From Hirsutella rhossiliensis (lineage: Eukaryota > Ascomycota > Sordariomycetes > Hypocreales > Ophiocordycipitaceae), in assembly GCF_020360975.1 (NCBI RefSeq), contig NW_025408670.1:4836001-4900000 (forward strand): DNA of 64,000 bases, read 5' to 3'. Numbering within the stretch: position 1 is the stretch's first letter; each line of letters starts with the position of its first letter. Below, in pieces: positions 46,949-57,635 of the stretch. The position numbers and the translations under genes are program-made. The notes under the pieces were generated by a model. That model saw nothing but the letters and a program-made list of their open reading frames with translations. It searched no databases and was not told the DNA's origin.

Positions 46949-49900
46949 TCAGGCGTATAAACCTTCTGTCGGCGTGTACTTATAGAGGCTCTGGCGATCG
47001 AAAGGCGCCTCAAGGAGTAAGCCTTGCAGCGACGTAACCCGTGACACAGCAACATAGCTAATACCGGCCTGGAAGTCGCGTGTAGCGAGGTCAGTAACTA
47101 TTTGATCCTTCGTTAGGCTCTGGCATTTGTGAACCGTGATAGCAAACGCCACCATCAGGGGAAACTGCGTGCGAGCGCAGGTCTCGTTGCCCACTAGGAA
47201 ATCACGCCTGACTGGCAGGATGGGTGAGATTTTCCTGCCTTCGTTAGTTGTTAGATATGGCGGTCCGTCGTAGCCATCAAAGTCCACCATAATAACGGCT
47301 GGGGGATCTTCCAATGGTTCGGCGCCTGTGTTCCAGCCGATATCGTATATAGTACCCTGGGCGCCGTTAACTAGGCCAGCTGGCTGCCATAGGTTAGTTG
47401 TGAGCATTACCCTGGCGCCCTTAGCAACAGGGAACTTGTTAGATAGATTGCCAGCATTGTCGCTTGGTGCCTGCCCCGCGCCTTTGCCCTGATTTTTTGC
47501 CTCCACCTGCATTGCCGGGGCGTTGAGATGCACCATATGCTCGTAATTGTATTCGTTGACCCTGGCCTTTGTAGAATACACCCGCAAAGCGGCCCCGAAG
47601 CTGTCAACCTCGCTCTGCGTTAGTTTGGCCTGTACCCGATTGCTAAGGAGGTTCCAGGACGGTATGGATAACTTGACTTCACGCAGTTCCTGCAACGCCT
47701 GACGGAACTGGGCCTGATCATCACCAGCCTGGCGCTGTGCCGTGGTCAGGAAGACGGTGCGGTCAAATAACCGGTAGGCCACCTGCCCTCTCCTTTCCAA
47801 CGAAGACAGGCCGGTGCTAGTCGAATACAGGGGCTTCTGCCGGACTGGTGGCAACTGGAAGAAATCGCCCACAAGCAAGACGCTCACCCCACCAAAGAAC
47901 TCGAGGTTACGCTGTGGAAAGGCCTGCCGCAGACGGAATCGATCCGCGCGAGCTGCTCAAGCCCTAGCATGCTCTTTTCATCGATAACGAGGTATTTGAC
48001 GTGCCGTAGGCGGGACTGAAGGGCGGCTGCGTCGGCTGGGGGAAGGTCGGTAAAAGTACCTCCTACCGGGAGGCGTAGCAACGAATGAATGGTACTGCCC
48101 TGTATCTGGTTACTCGCAACGCCTGTTGGCGCAACACGGCAAATAGGACTAGGATTCGGTAGGGCGGCTGCCTGGAGATGGGAGGAAAGCACCTTGATAA
48201 GGAATGACTTGCCTGTACCACCACCACCATCAACGTGAAGAAGGATTTGAGCAGGATTTTGCGCCTGGAAGTGACCCATAAATGTGTCATACACGAGCCG
48301 TTGTTGTGGGTTCAGCCGATCACGCCAGTGAGGGCCAAGGACCTCCACATCGTTGGCCATAGGGTGGCTAGCGATTAGGTCTTTCCAGTAACCGTCTCGA
48401 AGTTCCGGATAAGTACCTACATGCCGTGTCCAGTCGTAATTGACGTCGATATCGCGGCGGCCAAGTAGGTCGAGACCTTCCTGGGTAAGGGGGTTGTCAG
48501 GTAAAAGAGCGGCGAGGCGAATCCAGTCTTCGTCATCAAATTCTTCCTCCACAGGCAGAGCCTCGTATTGATCCTCTTGAGGCTGTAATCGAGCCTCTTT
48601 TGGCCGGCCGTAATGGTCATCACCATGACTGTGGTGCTGCCAACAATAGGAGAAAGCCTCAACGTGAGAACTAAAAAGCTGGCTGTCAAAGGTGAGGAGC
48701 TCATCAAGGCGGCGATGTGGGTGGTTTAATGTTAGCTTTACACGGCAGTAATCTGGCCACTGTTGTCCTTCTGGATCAACCTGATAGCGAGGAAAGTAAA
48801 CCAACACACGAGGCCTGCCATTAACGTTGCCTGGCCGCCATTGCTTCCATGTGGAAGAGTCCCTAGAGCGGAAATTCCAGTGTTTGAGGAAGGAAACGAA
48901 GGTCAGGTCCTTCAGGGCTTCCGGGCGTCGACCATACTTTTCGTAGACGTTGGGGGCCTCGTCAACCTCACCGCCGTCAATACGTAGGGAGCGGGAATGC
49001 CTGTCAGGATGACGGCAGTCAACGTACAGGCAGGTTCGTGAGCCCTCCTGTAACGGCAGGCCGAGGAGTAAGTGGCTAACCTCCTGCTTCGAGTAATCCC
49101 GCTCAGCAACTAGCTGATTCAGGAGCTTTGACGTGAAGGAAACCAGGGGGTTGTGGTCCTTGACCCGGGGCATCAGCGCCTTCCCAATCTGGGCAAAAGA
49201 CTCGCTCTTCTTTTCCGACTTGGAGCAGTATTTGGCTGCGTAATCGATCACCTGCTGGAGGCTCGTGCAGGGCGAAACATCTGTATTGGCTAGCCATGAA
49301 ACGGTGAGCAAGCGGTTGTAGTGGTTAATCTGACCATCGTTCCTCTCACCCCTGAAGCTCCAGTGCTTGGAGTGAGGAGCCTTGTCAAGGGAGGCTAGTA
49401 GGCGCTGGTCGTGAGGAAATCCAAAGCGGCACTCTACCCGCTTGGTATGCTTATTGAGCTGCATACAGTAGTTGTTGCAGCGGTGGCGTTGCACGCGGTT
49501 GACTACCATGGATAGAAACTGAACGGTAAGTGGCTGCTGTAATAGATTGATGATCAGGGGATTCCCTTCCCCGGGCGCCTGTATTCGTTGAGGCTCTGGG
49601 TTGACAGCAGATACGTGATATCCCCAGATACGGGCAAATCGCTCCCGGGACTGATCATCGTCAGGATCCAAGTCTGGGTGGCCATTCAACCAATACAGGC
49701 CATGGTGGTGACTGGACCCCCTACCCTGCCACTCGTAGCGACCCCAAAAGTCCGTCAGGTTAAACTTCTGCTTCAGCACAATGGTTCTAAAAAGCGTATA
49801 CCGCTTATGAAAGTGGTAAGCGGCGATGTGGGCGTTGTCTCGCAGTAGTTGCCGGACAGGGCCATCCGGGCCGCCTCAGGAGCTGCTTGCCACTCGTTAA

Positions 49901-51879
49901 ATCGAGGCATATGACGGTACAGGGACTCCCAGTGGTAATCAGCTGCACTTGCAGTAACGAAAAGGCCAGGCCTGCCTAGGTTATAGGCACATGCTTCCAA
50001 TTCCTTCCTTTGTTTATACCAATACGGCCGGGTGCCCCTGATTACCGCGGCTTGGCGCGTGATCGACTGGATCAGGGCCTGAGCCTCCGGCTCGTCAGGC
50101 TTAGCCATTGCTTCCTCTAGGTCAGCGCGTGTAAGGGCCTGATGGCGGCCGTCGCGTTGCTTGACGAAATAGCCGCTTCGTTTTCGGACCTGCGCACGTA
50201 AAAGCGTGTTGAGGGCGACGAAAGGCCATGTCTTATGGCGGGCAAAACGTCCGTCATGCCATCTCATCGCATGGCCAAGGTAGTCCTGGTACGTGATGCT
50301 CCGTAACCGAGGCTCCACGAAGTCGGCCTTGCCGTCAGGGTAGAGGGTTGGGAACGCGAGCGTCAACAGCGGCTGGGAACGGTTGAATTCGTCGATGGGG
50401 GTCCTGCGAACCGAAGGCAATGGCATCCGGTGTTGAGCCTGCGCGCTAGGCGGCATATGCTCAACATCAGCCATACGCTCAGAGTCAGGGGCAAGATTAA
50501 GGAATCGGGACTGCAGGGCGTTTAGTTCGGTATCGGTAACCTGCAAATCAGGGATCGCTGATGCGTCGGCATCGAAGGGATCCTCTTCTGAGGCCTCCTC
50601 AACAGGGCCTTGAGGTACCTCGCCGCCAGGTATGTCAGCCACTTGGCTGGCAACGGAATCAACTATGCTGCCGTCAAGAGGAAGCCGTTGCAGGCGATCC
50701 CGGCTCACGACGATATCGCGATAGCCCGGGTGGTGGCGCCGTAGGTAATGCAGCCAGGTCAACAGGCATGAACGGCGTACCCGGAAATCGCGAGCAAACT
50801 GCTGCTGGAAGCGAGGGTCGCCCTCCATATTTGGAGGCCGTAGGAGCACGATATCTAGCTCCTCCGGTAGCACTGGGAGCTCTTCAAATAGCCTACCAAC
50901 GTTGCGAAGAAAGTGGACAACGTGGCCTCGATATTTATATTGAGCGCCACGCACTTGTAGGACCTTGACGTGTACGTGAATCCTAGCGATAAGCATCTCC
51001 TCAACCATCGTTAGATCGGGTAGATTGCCGGGGACTTCCCCAAAGTCAAGGTTATTTGTAGCGCTGAAGAAGTAGGGCTCGTCGGCGGCTTTCTTCCTGT
51101 CTCGACTAATGCAGCGGCTACAGATTCCCAAGCTGTTTCGCTTCATATCGAACCAACGCTCATGACAACGAAGGCAACTATGCATCTCATCGTCATTCAG
51201 AGCAGTATGGAACTCCCACACAAGGGCCTGATCTTCCTCACCAAGGGCAGGCAAGTTAAGGTCCCCGGTAAAAGGCGGATCAATACTCTGATCAAACTGT
51301 CGCTCTTGCGGCTGTGTGCCTTGACGTGTATAATGGCCGCGGCGATGACCCTGTAGCAAGAATGAAGGAGTGGTAGGAAGCGGTTCCTGTGGTATAGGAG
51401 TGCCTTGCACAACAGGAGCTGTAGGAGGAGTGTCTTGAATCGGTGTGCCCAGAACTACTGTTGGCAGGCTAAGGGTAGGAAGGATAGGGGAAGGTCCCTA
51501 TAGCACTTGGGGTAGATGGCCCCAGCGGAGGTCTAGGCAGTATCAGTGCAGGAGCCAGGCCACGAAATAAAGCAGGCGTGGCAGGACGTTGTAGGCCGTT
51601 CACAGGCGCAGGCGTTGGCGCAGTCCGCCTTGGAGGCGTCAGGTTAGCTAGCGAATCCGTCCTCTTCGTCACTCTGCGTAGCGATGGCCTCGAGGCGATA
51701 TTCCGCATTGCGGCAACGGCGACTCGCGATTCGGTTACCTGTTCCTTTCGGCGTGCCCTACAGCTAGCGCACTGACCTGTAAACTTCGTAGGGTCCTTGA
51801 CGCTTCGAAATTCGACTTCGGGCTGGTCTTGCTTGCAGGTACGGCAGTTGCGGACTGCCTGGGGTATATCGTTCTCCAT
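46949..51879 (-). pseudogene. Helitron Rep-PIF1 helicase protein, nearly intact, three frameshifts
   Basis: One long coding region of about 1,640 codons, open in three successive frames (51879-51469, about 51500-49773, 49855-47884, then 47940-46949). An N-terminal zinc motif (NCRTCKQDQ, CASCRARR) is followed by a second CxxC pair (CLRCHERW, CSRCISR). The Helitron Rep domain has the two-His motif in YEWQGRGSSHHHGLYW (about 49710-49750) and the catalytic tyrosines in VIDYAAKYCSKSEK (about 49215-49250). The PIF1-type helicase has Walker A GGGGTGKSF (about 48210-48240), Walker B YLVIDEKSM, and VGDFFQLPPV, with the last motifs in VAFAITVHKCQSLT and ISYVAVSR. Frame changes lie near 51495, 49850 and 47938; two look like loss of one C. 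No internal stop otherwise, so decay is recent. Confidence 0.85.
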
Positions 51880-52456
51880 CTGACCGTATATATATCCACC
51901 TCTTACCCACCTAGACTGCTAGATATTGGTCGGGTAGGGAGGCTTTGCGAGGACTTACGTGGCTGCGCAACACACACCCGCAGGCGGTGCTAGCAGCTCA
52001 CAAAACCGCCTCAAACATGCGCAAGGGTGTTGTCTGGCAGCCCAGATGTCCAATGCCGTGATGGATCTCGGTGGGGAGGTTGTCCTTGAGGTAGTTAGAT
52101 CAAGTCTCAATGATTAGGGGGGAAACTGCACTGCTTGCCCGGAGACAGGGTAACCGGGGAATCTTGATAGCTAGGTCGGCCGCGGAGTGATATGTGAACC
52201 TAGATTTCGTCGCAAAATGGAAGTAGAAGCGTGCTTGGAAACCAACAAATTGATTGCATTGAAAAGAAGAACTGAAAAGCTCTCCGGAAAGCTGGCTAGC
52301 TCGTTACCTAGTCAACGCTCAGGGGTTTGCGGGCTTTGCGGCAGGCCTTCATTTAGTAGCGTTATCAACCAACCACTCCCCGCACGAGTTGAGTACAGGG
52401 GAGGACCAATTAGCCAATCAGAAGAGGTTTTATGCCCTTCTTTCTGACTGAATAAA

Positions 52457-52473
52457 CGCCCTTCGGGCTGAAT
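52457..52473. repeat. Helitron asymmetric inverted repeat, 5'-terminal copy
   Basis: On the minus strand it reads ATTCAGCCCGAAGGGCG; a TC dinucleotide at 52471-52470 could be the actual 5' end, as Helitrons commonly begin with TC. Confidence 0.7.
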
Positions 52474-53120
52474 TAGTAGCTAGACAATTCAGACACGACA
52501 TGGTACTAGATTTAAGCCACCCGGCTCTTTAAGTGACTGCGCCACAACCTCCCAATTCTGGTCGGCTTAAAAAAGCCAGGAAGGAGGCTGGTTATCTGGT
52601 CAAGGCGCTCCCTCCTTCAACCCTTCCAACTTTCACATACCACCATTCTTCACTTTCAACCGCCTTCTGCCTCCTGTACGCACGGCGGGTATTGCAAGGG
52701 CCGGCTTGAACGGCCACCCACTCCCGCTATTCGGTCACCCAAAAAGTGGGCTACTGTGGCTTGTCAAGACGCAGCGCCGATACCGCACATTTTGTATGCG
52801 CGCATTCCCCGCCCGTAGGTCGGAGACTGCAATAAGTGCCGTCCGCACCAATGCATACTGATACGTACGCCCCGGGCATGCGGGTCCCCTGCTCAAACGC
52901 ATGGCCGTGTCGTTGAAAGTCTCACCGCCCCGGCGTACGGGCGGGGAATGCCCGGCGCTAGCCACACTAGCCCACCTTTTTAAGTGGCCGAATATTAATA
53001 ATTAGCGGCCGTTCTGGCCGTTTAAGGCGGCCCTCTGCTTGTAGCGCCCCACATGTCACCTGACTGCGGGCAGCTGCCAGAGGATCAAGGCCCTCAAGAG
53101 CTGCCTGCCTACTGCCTGGG
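52474..53120. other. non-coding DNA around the MITE
   Basis: Outside the MITE at 52730-52992 this stretch holds no recognisable gene. It carries small palindromes such as gcggccgttctggccg near 53004. Confidence 0.4.
52730..52992. mobile_element. 263-bp MITE with TA target duplication
   Basis: Non-coding element bounded by inverted repeats of about 33 bp: ttcggtcacccaaaaagtgg on the left and, read from the right end, ttcggccacttaaaaaggtg. They continue to a shared tgtggct with about 85 percent identity. Further in, cattccccgcccgta (about 52802) and its complement tacgggcggggaatg (about 52935) pair exactly. A TA flanks each side (52728-52729 and 52993-52994), the duplication made by Tc1/mariner-type transposases. 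No transposase is encoded, so mobilisation would have been in trans. Confidence 0.78.
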
Positions 53121-53636
53121 TTGGTACTTGGTAGCCAGCTTAGCATCTTCATCTTGCATCTTCATCTTCAATCACAATTACGATGCATCCATCCATCTGG
53201 AGCCACCGCCTCAAGGCCGCTGCCTTCTTTGTGCACTGCACTGCTTCTGCTACAAAGCCTACGATCCCTGCCCGTACCAGCAGCTTCAGAAGAAGAAACG
53301 CAGCCGTCGCCCTGGACTAATCACCCTGCATCAGCTCCAGTCAATCGCGTGCTTGGAAAAATATACGCAGCCATCGCCCCCAGACAGCGATATGGTCGCT
53401 CTGCAACACCTCCAGTCAAAGCGCACCAATGTCGCCCGGAGCATTCGAAGCGTCAGGAAATAACTCAAGCCGGAAGCCCTCTCTTTGATTCCGAGTACTG
53501 GACAAAGAGCTCTGAGCTCTGCAGCCTGGACCGGGACTGGCATCAGCCGAACTCTGATATCAAGTTCAAAGAGTTCTGTCGAGCAGGCGGGAAAATGTCC
53601 CGGAACGAGTGGCTACAGGCAAACGACGAAGCTTAG
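53121..53636 (+). CDS. unassigned open frame, 171 codons, doubtful
   Basis: Open frame in repeat-derived DNA between the MITE and APN2. The N-terminal part is hydrophobic but low in complexity. The last 50 residues (FDSEYWTKSSELCSLDRDW, KFKEFCRAGGKMSRNEWLQ) have a more ordinary composition. No family recognised, no intron support, and short near-repeats (ctccagtcaa) run through it. It could be a fragment carried by a transposon, or noise. Confidence 0.2.
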   Translation: MVLGSQLSIFILHLHLQSQLRCIHPSGATASRPLPSLCTALLLLQSLRSLPVPAASEEETQPSPWTNHPASAPVNRVLGKIYAAIAPRQRYGRSATPPVKAHQCRPEHSKRQEITQAGSPLFDSEYWTKSSELCSLDRDWHQPNSDIKFKEFCRAGGKMSRNEWLQANDEA

Positions 53637-53803
53637 CAAAATGCTCAAGCAGCGTCTTCATTCGAGAAGCTGGGAGAAATTTCCGACACGCAAGCAGGGC
53701 GCCTCAACACCAAACGGCAGAAGCAAAGCTCGGAAATCCTCCGCCCGCCGTCACCCCCCATCGTCGCCCCGCCGTCACCCCGAGTACACACTGCAACAGC
53801 CCA

Positions 53804-53840
53804 TACCGCAAATTTATGTGCGCATATTCCCCGCGCCTAC
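53804..53840. mobile_element. fragment related to the MITE
   Basis: taccgcaaatttatgtgcgc followed by atattccccgcgcctac is a diverged copy of the MITE interior at about 52780-52817 (taccgcacattttgtatgcg, then cgcattccccgcccgta). Only the inner part is recognisable; neither terminal repeat is found. Confidence 0.5.
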
Positions 53841-54897
53841 GTACGGCTCCCAAGGCACACCTGAAAGTGAGATTATCGCAACATATAGAAGATAGCTCTC
53901 AAGCATCGGCTTGAGAGCACAGTGGAAGACACAGACAGGGGTCTCAACGAGGTGGATTTAGTGATGCATGTCTTGGTCTATCTATCGGGACGAGAGAAGG
54001 GCTTCATATAGATATAGATGCCACAAATAGTTGGCCAAAAAAAGGAAACTAAGATGTTTCTATACATAAGTTACGACCTCCACTCGTCACTCTGTTAGGA
54101 ATGCCATCTTGGCCCGGCAGACCCCCTTTGCCGGCTCTTGTACCCCTTGGGCTCGGCTTGGACCTCCAGGCTCGGCTCTCCTTAACAACAGTATATTAGG
54201 CGCCCTAGCGGCGTAATGACTATATGTCTGTAAGAGAGGCCCTCATCACATAATTCTTGTTGTGCCTGTCCATCCTCTTAGACTTCTGCCTCTGCCTTAT
54301 CCGATCGTGCGGCTATAACCTCCTACTCGGCCGGCCCAAACGACCTGTGCTCTAAGTCTTGCGAGAGCTCCTATAAAAGCTCTTGCAAGAGCTTTTGCAG
54401 GGCTATTATAAGGGCATCGCGACGATAATTTCGTCTTTTATAAGGTCAATCGCTTGGTGTTGTGACCCATCAACCGGTCCTTGTTAGCCTCTTCATTGTT
54501 AGCCGCGTCATTATTAGGAAGCGGCGTGGAGCTGCCCGGATTATATGTATCGTCGTATTGTTGATGGTATCGCAGGCCTTAGGTAGTGACTATAGCCGCA
54601 GTATTCTTGGTGTTTAGCGCCGGCGGCCTTATGGCCTAAGTGCGTTCGATACTTTCTACGATCTTGTGTGCCGATGGGCTACGCCTTGTGCAGTGTGTTT
54701 TCTCGAGGTTAAGGGCGCCCCTGGGACGAACATCACGGTCGAAGGGACTGTGGGGCAGGATGGCGGATGCAAAGTGTCTGCGTTTGTTTCTTTTCGTTGC
54801 ACTACAGGTAGGCAGCAAGGGGTAGATGGTTGTTGCATCGCAAGACAAAGGCGAGCTGGAATCAGACCCGTTCCATGGCAGCCTCAAGGCTCGTTTG
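53841..54897. other. AT-richer repeat-derived region before APN2
   Basis: About 1 kb with no gene. Composition drops towards A and T around 54000-54600, and a perfect 22-bp palindrome occurs at 54375-54396. It looks like old transposon debris, but no element type can be named. Confidence 0.4.
54375..54396. repeat. perfect 22-bp palindrome
   Basis: aaaagctcttg followed directly by its reverse complement caagagctttt. Confidence 0.9.
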
Positions 54898-57166
54898 CTA
54901 CACGCTGGAGCAGTTCCAGTCGCTGCTCCAGATAAAAGTCCCGCATCGCCACTCCGAGCCCTTTTCCTTTTCACCAGACGGACCGAGCGGTCGTGGACAA
55001 ATGTAGAACGACCGGCCTGTTGCACCATCAGTGACTGACCATCTCATGCGCGGCGCAATGCTACGAGCGGCAAGCAGAGGGCAGCCTATCCAGCAAGTGT
55101 GTGGCACTACGACAAGACTCACCGCAGTTCACGCCCGGCTTCTTGGTCACGAGGCTGATGCATGGCTCGTCGTGCTCGCAGCGAGGAAGTAACCGCTTGC
55201 CGAGCAGCTTCGACCACGACTCCTTGGCCTGTATTGGATCAAAGACACGCTCCGGCGATTCTGCAGATTGTCCGGCGTCCTTTGAAGGCGACGCTTTGCT
55301 GAGCACGCTATCTTGTGGGTCTGGTTTCGAAGACATCGACGGCGTGGAGGAGCCGGATGAGGCTGGCGCATCTTGCGGCCCTAGTTTCTTATTTTTCTTC
55401 TCAGCAGAGACAGAGTTGGACATGGCCGGCTTAAAGAAACCCTGCAGAGTTTTCTGACCCGAGTTCGCCTTGGCCTTGCTTCCATTCGGGTCGGCACCAG
55501 GTTTGACCCGCTTTGCAGACCGACTGGAACCATTTGTAGGTTTCGACGATCGCTTGAGCTGGGACGGTTGCTGCGGGCTTTGGGCTGGTGCGTTGCGTAT
55601 TGCAACGGGAAAGTCTGCAACGGGAAACTCATCGCTCGCTGAGGTGGTAAGCTTCGTGGACTCGCTACTGCCCGGAAACGAGCTCGAAATGCGTTGGCTT
55701 GCAGGGTAGTCCTCCGTCTTGGACCACGTCTCGAGCCTCAAAGGTGGTTGTGCGGGCGCGTTTGGCTCAGGCTTCTTGGAAAACATGTCGCGGATGCTTT
55801 GGCGGCGGTCGAACTCGGGTATCAACTTGGCAGACAAGGGGAGCACGTCCTTTTGAGACCACTCGCGAACCCGCTTTCCATCTTGAAACATGCCACTCGG
55901 ATTCATCAAATCAGCCAGGGCAACCTGTCCGTGATCGACCTCGACTCGATCCACCATGGTAGCATATACGGGGCAGTGGTCAGAGCCCATCAGTCCCTCC
56001 TGGATGTTTGCGTCCATGAACCAGCTCTTCAAGCCATCACTGCACAGCACATAGTCGATTCGACTGCCGTTGTTTGCTGGCCGTGTGTTTCTCTTAGTAT
56101 CCCAGCACGTGTTCATGCCCTCTCGATGTGGGTGGAAGCATCGGCACAGATCCCATAGAACAGGGGTTTCCCGACCAGCATCCCGTGGACCGGAGACAGT
56201 TCCTTCAAAGAGGAGCTGGTTGAAGATGCGCCGCGAGGGCATCGACATCCAGTCGTCCAAGGGTATTCCTTCCTTGCGCAAGACGTCGAGCAGATTTGTC
56301 GTGTCTAGTTCCGAGCGAGTGACGTTGAGGTCCCCGGTGAGAACAACCTGCTTTCCGGCTGCGACCACGTTGCGAATCCGTACGTCGAGAGCTTCAAGGA
56401 ACCCGAGGCGAAAGTCATCACGGGCCTCGTTTCGATTGGCTGGGCTGTAGACGCCGAAAAGAACAAAGGCAGGGAATTCGAGGATAACGCAGCGCCCTTC
56501 GGAGTCCAGTTCCAACTCGTCGACGCTGCCTGAGAGCTGACCAGGGCGGGGATATCCCCCAATCTGCTGGTCCTCGGGAAGTTCGCGAAACTTTGTCGAG
56601 GATCTGGGGGTACAGAGAACGCCCGTTACTCCTTCTTCGGCACGTGTGGGTGCGCAAGTAGAGTTTCGCGTGTAAATAGCCACGCCGGAATATCCTAAGG
56701 GGAGTAAAGTTGGTTATTAGAGCTCATGGAAACAACATCGAGACGGGCGGAGGAGTATTGCGTGCCTTTCTTGTGCCTGGGAAGGCTAAAGTAGACATCC
56801 CATCCAGGCACGAGGACCATGTCATCCTGCAGATCTTTGCGCTGAATCTTCGTTTCTTGCATCACCACAATGTCGGCCTCCAAGATCTCGAACATGGCCT
56901 ACAGAACCAAGGATTAGCAACTGCATCGCTTGCATTTTGACGGAGCGGGGTCTTGCCTGGAACGTTCTCTGTTCTCTCCATGGCTGATATCCGAAAGGAT
57001 TCCTGCGATCGGTGTGAGAGGCAGTCTTTCCAGAGTCAGGTCCTGAAGTCTGAAGATCAAGAAAGCATACCTAATGCCGTTGACTGTGTGGTTCGTCAGC
57101 CGTGCCGCAAAACAGATGTACCATGCAAGATCGCTTACCATTCCAAGTCGTTATACGGAGCCCCAT
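54898..57166 (-). CDS. APN2: AP endonuclease 2 (DNA lyase)
   Basis: Class II apurinic/apyrimidinic endonuclease of base-excision repair, in the nucleus; a standard MAT flank. Exons 57166-57139, 57083-57071, 57002-56957, 56898-56766, 56694-55123 and 55016-54898 give 636 residues in frame. The start MGLRITTWNVNGIRNPFGYQ is assembled across three exons, the second only 13 nt long. The exonuclease/endonuclease/phosphatase core includes VVMQETKIQR, LTGDLNVTRSE, RIDYVLCSDG and GSDHCPV. A PCNA-binding box (QKTLQGFF) lies near residue 486, after a Ser/Pro-rich linker. A C-terminal GRF zinc finger (CEHDEPC, GRSFYICPRP, WRCGTFIW) is completed by exon 6. Introns 3 and 4 appear to use GC donors (CAG/GCAAGA and AAG/GCACGC); the first is strong, the second weaker. 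Confidence 0.92.
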
Positions 57167-57635
57167 TGCTGAAAGAGAAGACAAGTTGTGGGTGATGCCT
57201 CAACATTGCAATGCAAACTCGGTGCTGCAAGATAGATAATGAAGGCGATGACATCAGCCACAGTCGAGATGGGCGCCAACGGGAGAGTCAAAGACTGACG
57301 AGATGATAGCAGAAGACAATGCTTCAGATTGATACGTGATGGAACTAAAGGTCATCCGATTTGCCGCCAAAAAGTCGTCACATTTGGGCTGGCCGTGAGA
57401 CCAGACGTCGTCATAAACCACTAAGCCGTGCCCCACGTCGCGAGAAGGTCGAGCTCGATAGGTTGCGCGGGCGGAGCGCGATATCACGTGAGCGGCACGA
57501 GCTTTGACGCCTGGCAATTCAGGCACCCATGATTGGCTCGTTGGTTCCGCGCTGCCGAATGACCTGATCTTGCAATCCACCCCAACCTCATCTGCTTCGG
57601 AGTCGCCAATCCGTCGACGACATACCACGACAACC
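57167..57635. promoter_or_regulatory. bidirectional promoter of APN2 and COX13
   Basis: 469 bp between divergent start codons of the DNA-repair gene and the cytochrome oxidase gene. No other gene fits; specific sites were not identified. Confidence 0.55.

Larger units (their letters stand above)
46556..52473 (-). mobile_element. Helitron (rolling-circle transposon), Helitron2-like termini
   Basis: About 5.9 kb, coding on the minus strand, inserted between MAT1-1-3 and APN2. It encodes a Rep-helicase protein (46949-51879). The 5' end (high coordinate) begins with ATTCAGCCCGAAGGGCG at 52473-52457. A near copy in inverted orientation lies at 46610-46626 (15 of 17 bases match), just inside a strong hairpin at 46572-46603. 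A terminal inverted repeat whose 3' copy is set inside a terminal hairpin is the asymmetric end structure described for non-canonical Helitrons of Fusarium. The exact 3' end is not certain; it should fall within about 15 bp outside the hairpin. No second copy is available here to fix the borders. Confidence 0.8.

Noticed and set aside
46949..49779. host PIF1 DNA helicase gene
   Set aside because: The helicase is fused to a Helitron Rep domain with two-His and tyrosine motifs and lies between Helitron-type ends, so it belongs to the transposon.
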